Origin: a bacterium
GTDB taxonomy: Bacteria > Patescibacteriota > Minisyncoccia > Phycocordibacterales > Phycocordibacteraceae
Reading direction: 5' to 3'
DNA: 6,679 bases
Assembly (NCBI GenBank): GCA_021812955.1
Contig: JAKAMJ010000037.1
Location: 1 to 6,679 of the forward strand
Part shown: positions 4,471 through 6,679 of the stretch, piece after piece
How positions within the stretch are numbered: the stretch's first letter is position 1
Layout of the letters: the number at the start of each line of letters is the position of its first letter
Notes under the pieces: generated by a model
The model's input: only the letters and a program-made list of their open reading frames with translations
What the model was told of the DNA's origin: nothing
The model's database searches: none
Made by a program: the position numbers and the translations under genes

Positions 4471-6679
4471 TTACTTTTCCAATAGGAACCCGACGAGGTC
4501 GCAGTAATCGCAGGATGCCGGGTCGCAGACGGCCGTGAAGGCTGAACCATCGGCGACTTTCTGCGCGGCGGCAATGAGCTCGGCTTCGAGCGCCGCTACC
4601 TCGGCATCGGTGATGGTGAACGTGCGCATGACGCACTTCCCTTTCTCGTCCGGCTCGACGAAGTGGAGCGCGCCCTCGTTCATCCGGTACCGCCCGTCCT
4701 TATCGAGCAGTAATTTATAGAACACCAGCTGGCGGTAATAATTCCCGTCGCCCGATTTCGTGAGGCCTTTGATGTCGTTCTCGCTCTTCGCTTTGCCGGT
4801 CTTGTAGTCGATGACCGTGACGGTGCCGTCGCTCTTCAGATCGAGCCGGTCGAGCTTCCCCGAGAGCGGCACTTCGCCCACGCCCGGCACGGTGAGCGAT
4901 ACGGTTATCGGGAACTCCGACTCGCGCGCCTCTCTCATATGCGCCGCTTCTTGGGCGAGGTAGGCGCGGAGCGCTTCTTCGCCCTTCTTCGCGAGCTCGT
5001 TCCGATCGAGCGCCGCAAGCGGCAATCGAGAGAGCTCCGCGCGGAGAGAAGCGATGGCGCGATCGATCGAGCCGCCGCTTGCGAGCGAGTCGATGTAGGA
5101 TTTCAATCCTGCGTGCACCGCCGTGCCGAACAGCATCGGCAAGGTCGGCGCGTCGGGGAGCTGAAGCAGGGTGCGGAAATAGTATTGCCACGGCGACTGT
5201 ACGTAATTATTGAAACCGGTCGGCGAGAACCCGCGCGTGAGCAGCCGCTCCTTGAGGAAGCCCGGCTCGAGGATGGTGCGCTCCTCGTACGGAGCCGCTT
5301 CGGGTGCCGCCGAAGGAGCGGCGCCCGAAGCGAGGTGAGACGCCATGTCAGCCACGAACCGCAGCGGCGTCTGTGCGCGCGCCTCGTCGGTGACCTCTGA
5401 CCGCGTGATGAGCACGCCGTCCTTCGCGCGCGTGAGCGCGACGTAAAGCAGACGGCGCACGTCGTGCTCGTCGTCCTCTTTCTCGAGCAGGAGCGAGAAC
5501 TCGTCTGATTTCCCGCGAAGCCACTTCTCGTCGGTGGCATGCGCGATGATGACGTACGGGAACTCGAGCCCCTTCGCGGCGTGCACCGTCATGATAGGCA
5601 CGCCCGCATGCTTCGTACGGGCGCGGTGCACGCGCAGCTCGTGCTTCTCGATGAGCGCGAGGCGATCGAGGAGGTCGAATGCCGTCGCGCTCGGCTTCTC
5701 GCGCGCCAGGAGCACCGCCTCTTCCATGAAGCCCTGATACGCCTCGTAGGCGTCCTCGCTCTCACCGAGCGTGAGCAGCCCGACGACAAACCCGCTCTCG
5801 GAGGCGAGGTGTGCGAGCCAGGCGACCACCGGCGTCGCCGGCATCTCTTCGGCGAGCTTCTCCAGGCGCTTCACCCACGCGCGGAGCTCCGGCGTGCCCT
5901 TCTCCTCGATGACTCGCGCGAGCGGCTTCCCTTCGCGCGGCGTGCCGAGCAGCCGCATCCGCTCTGCAAGCGGCATCGGTATCCCCGGCAGGAAGAAGGC
6001 GCGCGCGAGCGCCGCGTCCTGTGACAAGTCAGTGAGCGCGCGGATGAGTGCGATGAACAGCACGACGGCCGGGTGCGAGAGCGCGCCGAGCTCCGCGCTC
6101 GCGTGATCTTCGGGGATGCCGGCTTGCCGCAGGCTCTCGGCGAGCGCGAGCACGTCAGCATTCTTCTTGGTGAGGATGGCGATATCGTCATACGGCACGC
6201 CGGAGGTGTGCCGCTTCTCGATGTACGCACGGATGGCTTCGCGCTCTGCGCGCGGCGTGCCGCACACGACTTCCTCGACAGCGCCGCCCGCTCCGCGGGC
6301 GGCGGCGAGCACCGGGCGAAGCGCCGCGTCGGGTACCGGCGCGGGAGCGATGAGGTCGTGGGCGGCCGCGAGTATCTTCGACTTCGAACGGTAGTTCTCA
6401 TCGAGCGAGATGATCTTCGCATCAGGATATTTCTCTGCGAGCGAGAAAAATGACGCGAGCGAGGCGCCCTGGAACCGGTAGATCGCCTGCTTCTCGTCGC
6501 CGACGATGAAGAGGTTCGGCGAGCCGTCGAAATCGCTCACGAGCTCCAGGAGGCGGTTCTGCGCCGGGTTCGCGTCCTGGTGCTCGTCGGCGAGCACGAA
6601 TTGTGACCGTTCGCCGACCTGCGCGCGGAAGCCCTCGTCCTCCTCGAGGCCGCGGATCGCCTCGTTGATGAGATCTTCA
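4471..6679 (-). CDS. UvrD/PcrA-like superfamily 1 helicase with C-terminal PD-(D/E)XK nuclease, N-terminal part missing
   Basis: The right edge cuts off the start, including the Walker A region; 735 residues remain. Helicase motifs seen on the minus strand, in order: motif II VLADEHQD (about 6597-6574), motif III FIVGDEKQAIYRFQGAS (about 6510-6460), motif IV ENYRS (about 6399-6385), motif V TVHAAKGLEF (about 5589-5560) and motif VI RRLLYVALTRAK (about 5457-5422). The nuclease domain follows: GTAVHAGL (near 5125), GKLDRLD (near 4855), VIDYKTGK (near 4810) and YYRQLVFY (near 4735). This is the AddA/AddB/AdnB-type layout, a motor joined to a nuclease that processes DNA ends during recombinational repair. 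The C-terminus has CDPASCDYC (about 4527-4501), like the three C-terminal cysteines of AddB/Cas4-type iron-sulfur nucleases. The fourth, upstream cysteine is a serine here (NYVQSPWQYYF). All visible helicase motifs look active, unlike AddB. Confidence 0.92.
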   Translation of the reverse strand, partial: EDLINEAIRGLEEDEGFRAQVGERSQFVLADEHQDANPAQNRLLELVSDFDGSPNLFIVGDEKQAIYRFQGASLASFFSLAEKYPDAKIISLDENYRSKSKILAAAHDLIAPAPVPDAALRPVLAAARGAGGAVEEVVCGTPRAEREAIRAYIEKRHTSGVPYDDIAILTKKNADVLALAESLRQAGIPEDHASAELGALSHPAVVLFIALIRALTDLSQDAALARAFFLPGIPMPLAERMRLLGTPREGKPLARVIEEKGTPELRAWVKRLEKLAEEMPATPVVAWLAHLASESGFVVGLLTLGESEDAYEAYQGFMEEAVLLAREKPSATAFDLLDRLALIEKHELRVHRARTKHAGVPIMTVHAAKGLEFPYVIIAHATDEKWLRGKSDEFSLLLEKEDDEHDVRRLLYVALTRAKDGVLITRSEVTDEARAQTPLRFVADMASHLASGAAPSAAPEAAPYEERTILEPGFLKERLLTRGFSPTGFNNYVQSPWQYYFRTLLQLPDAPTLPMLFGTAVHAGLKSYIDSLASGGSIDRAIASLRAELSRLPLAALDRNELAKKGEEALRAYLAQEAAHMREARESEFPITVSLTVPGVGEVPLSGKLDRLDLKSDGTVTVIDYKTGKAKSENDIKGLTKSGDGNYYRQLVFYKLLLDKDGRYRMNEGALHFVEPDEKGKCVMRTFTITDAEVAALEAELIAAAQKVADGSAFTAVCDPASCDYCDLVGFLLEK

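Noticed and set aside
4436..4636. Minus-strand frames near the end of the helicase-nuclease gene (4380-4574, 4436-4636)
   Set aside because: They overlap the conserved cysteine-rich C-terminus in other frames and lack motifs, so they are shadow frames.

Overview
The window reads as compact, GC-rich bacterial chromosome. TGA is used as a normal stop (at 531, 1384, 4327 and on the minus strand at 1449), so the genome does not use a UGA-Gly or UGA-Trp code. The tight gene packing, several short proteins of unknown function, a helicase-nuclease with a C-terminal cysteine cluster, and a membrane-anchored DsbA-like protein together suggest a Patescibacteria (CPR) genome, perhaps a GC-rich Parcubacteria-type lineage. 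That placement is inference from gene style and was not tested by phylogeny.

Layout: (1) 1-533 +, the C-terminal two thirds of a PrmC/HemK-type N5-glutamine methyltransferase. (2) 547-843 + and 847-1386 +, a small two-helix membrane protein followed 3 bases later by a membrane-anchored bPH2-domain protein, apparently one transcript. (3) 1447-1695 -, a short cysteine-containing protein on the opposite strand with its own promoter, Shine-Dalgarno site and terminator. (4) 1794-3062 + and 3066-3647 +, histidyl-tRNA synthetase followed by a DEDDy-type 3'-5' exonuclease, apparently one transcript. (5) 3655-4329 +, a membrane-anchored DsbA-like thiol oxidoreductase or isomerase. (6) 4330-4470, a 141-base gap between convergent genes. 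It is more AT-rich than its surroundings and holds a long nested set of inverted repeats. (7) 4471-6679 -, the C-terminal part of a UvrD/PcrA-like helicase fused to a PD-(D/E)XK nuclease, running off the right edge.

The most consistent regulatory signal is at transcript starts. Three plus-strand transcripts (547, 1794, 3655) have a TATAAT or TAAAAT box ending only 6 or 7 bases before the ATG, which puts the transcription start on or next to the start codon and predicts leaderless mRNAs. Two of these boxes overlap the stop codon of the preceding gene. The genes inside the two transcripts (847, 3066) show no Shine-Dalgarno sequence. The only clear one belongs to the minus-strand gene at 1695.

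Functionally this is mostly housekeeping: translation termination (PrmC), tRNA charging (HisS), envelope redox (DsbA-like) and DNA repair (helicase-nuclease). No CRISPR array, integrase, transposase, rRNA or tRNA was seen. The best candidate for something undescribed is the structured intergenic element at about 4332-4456.
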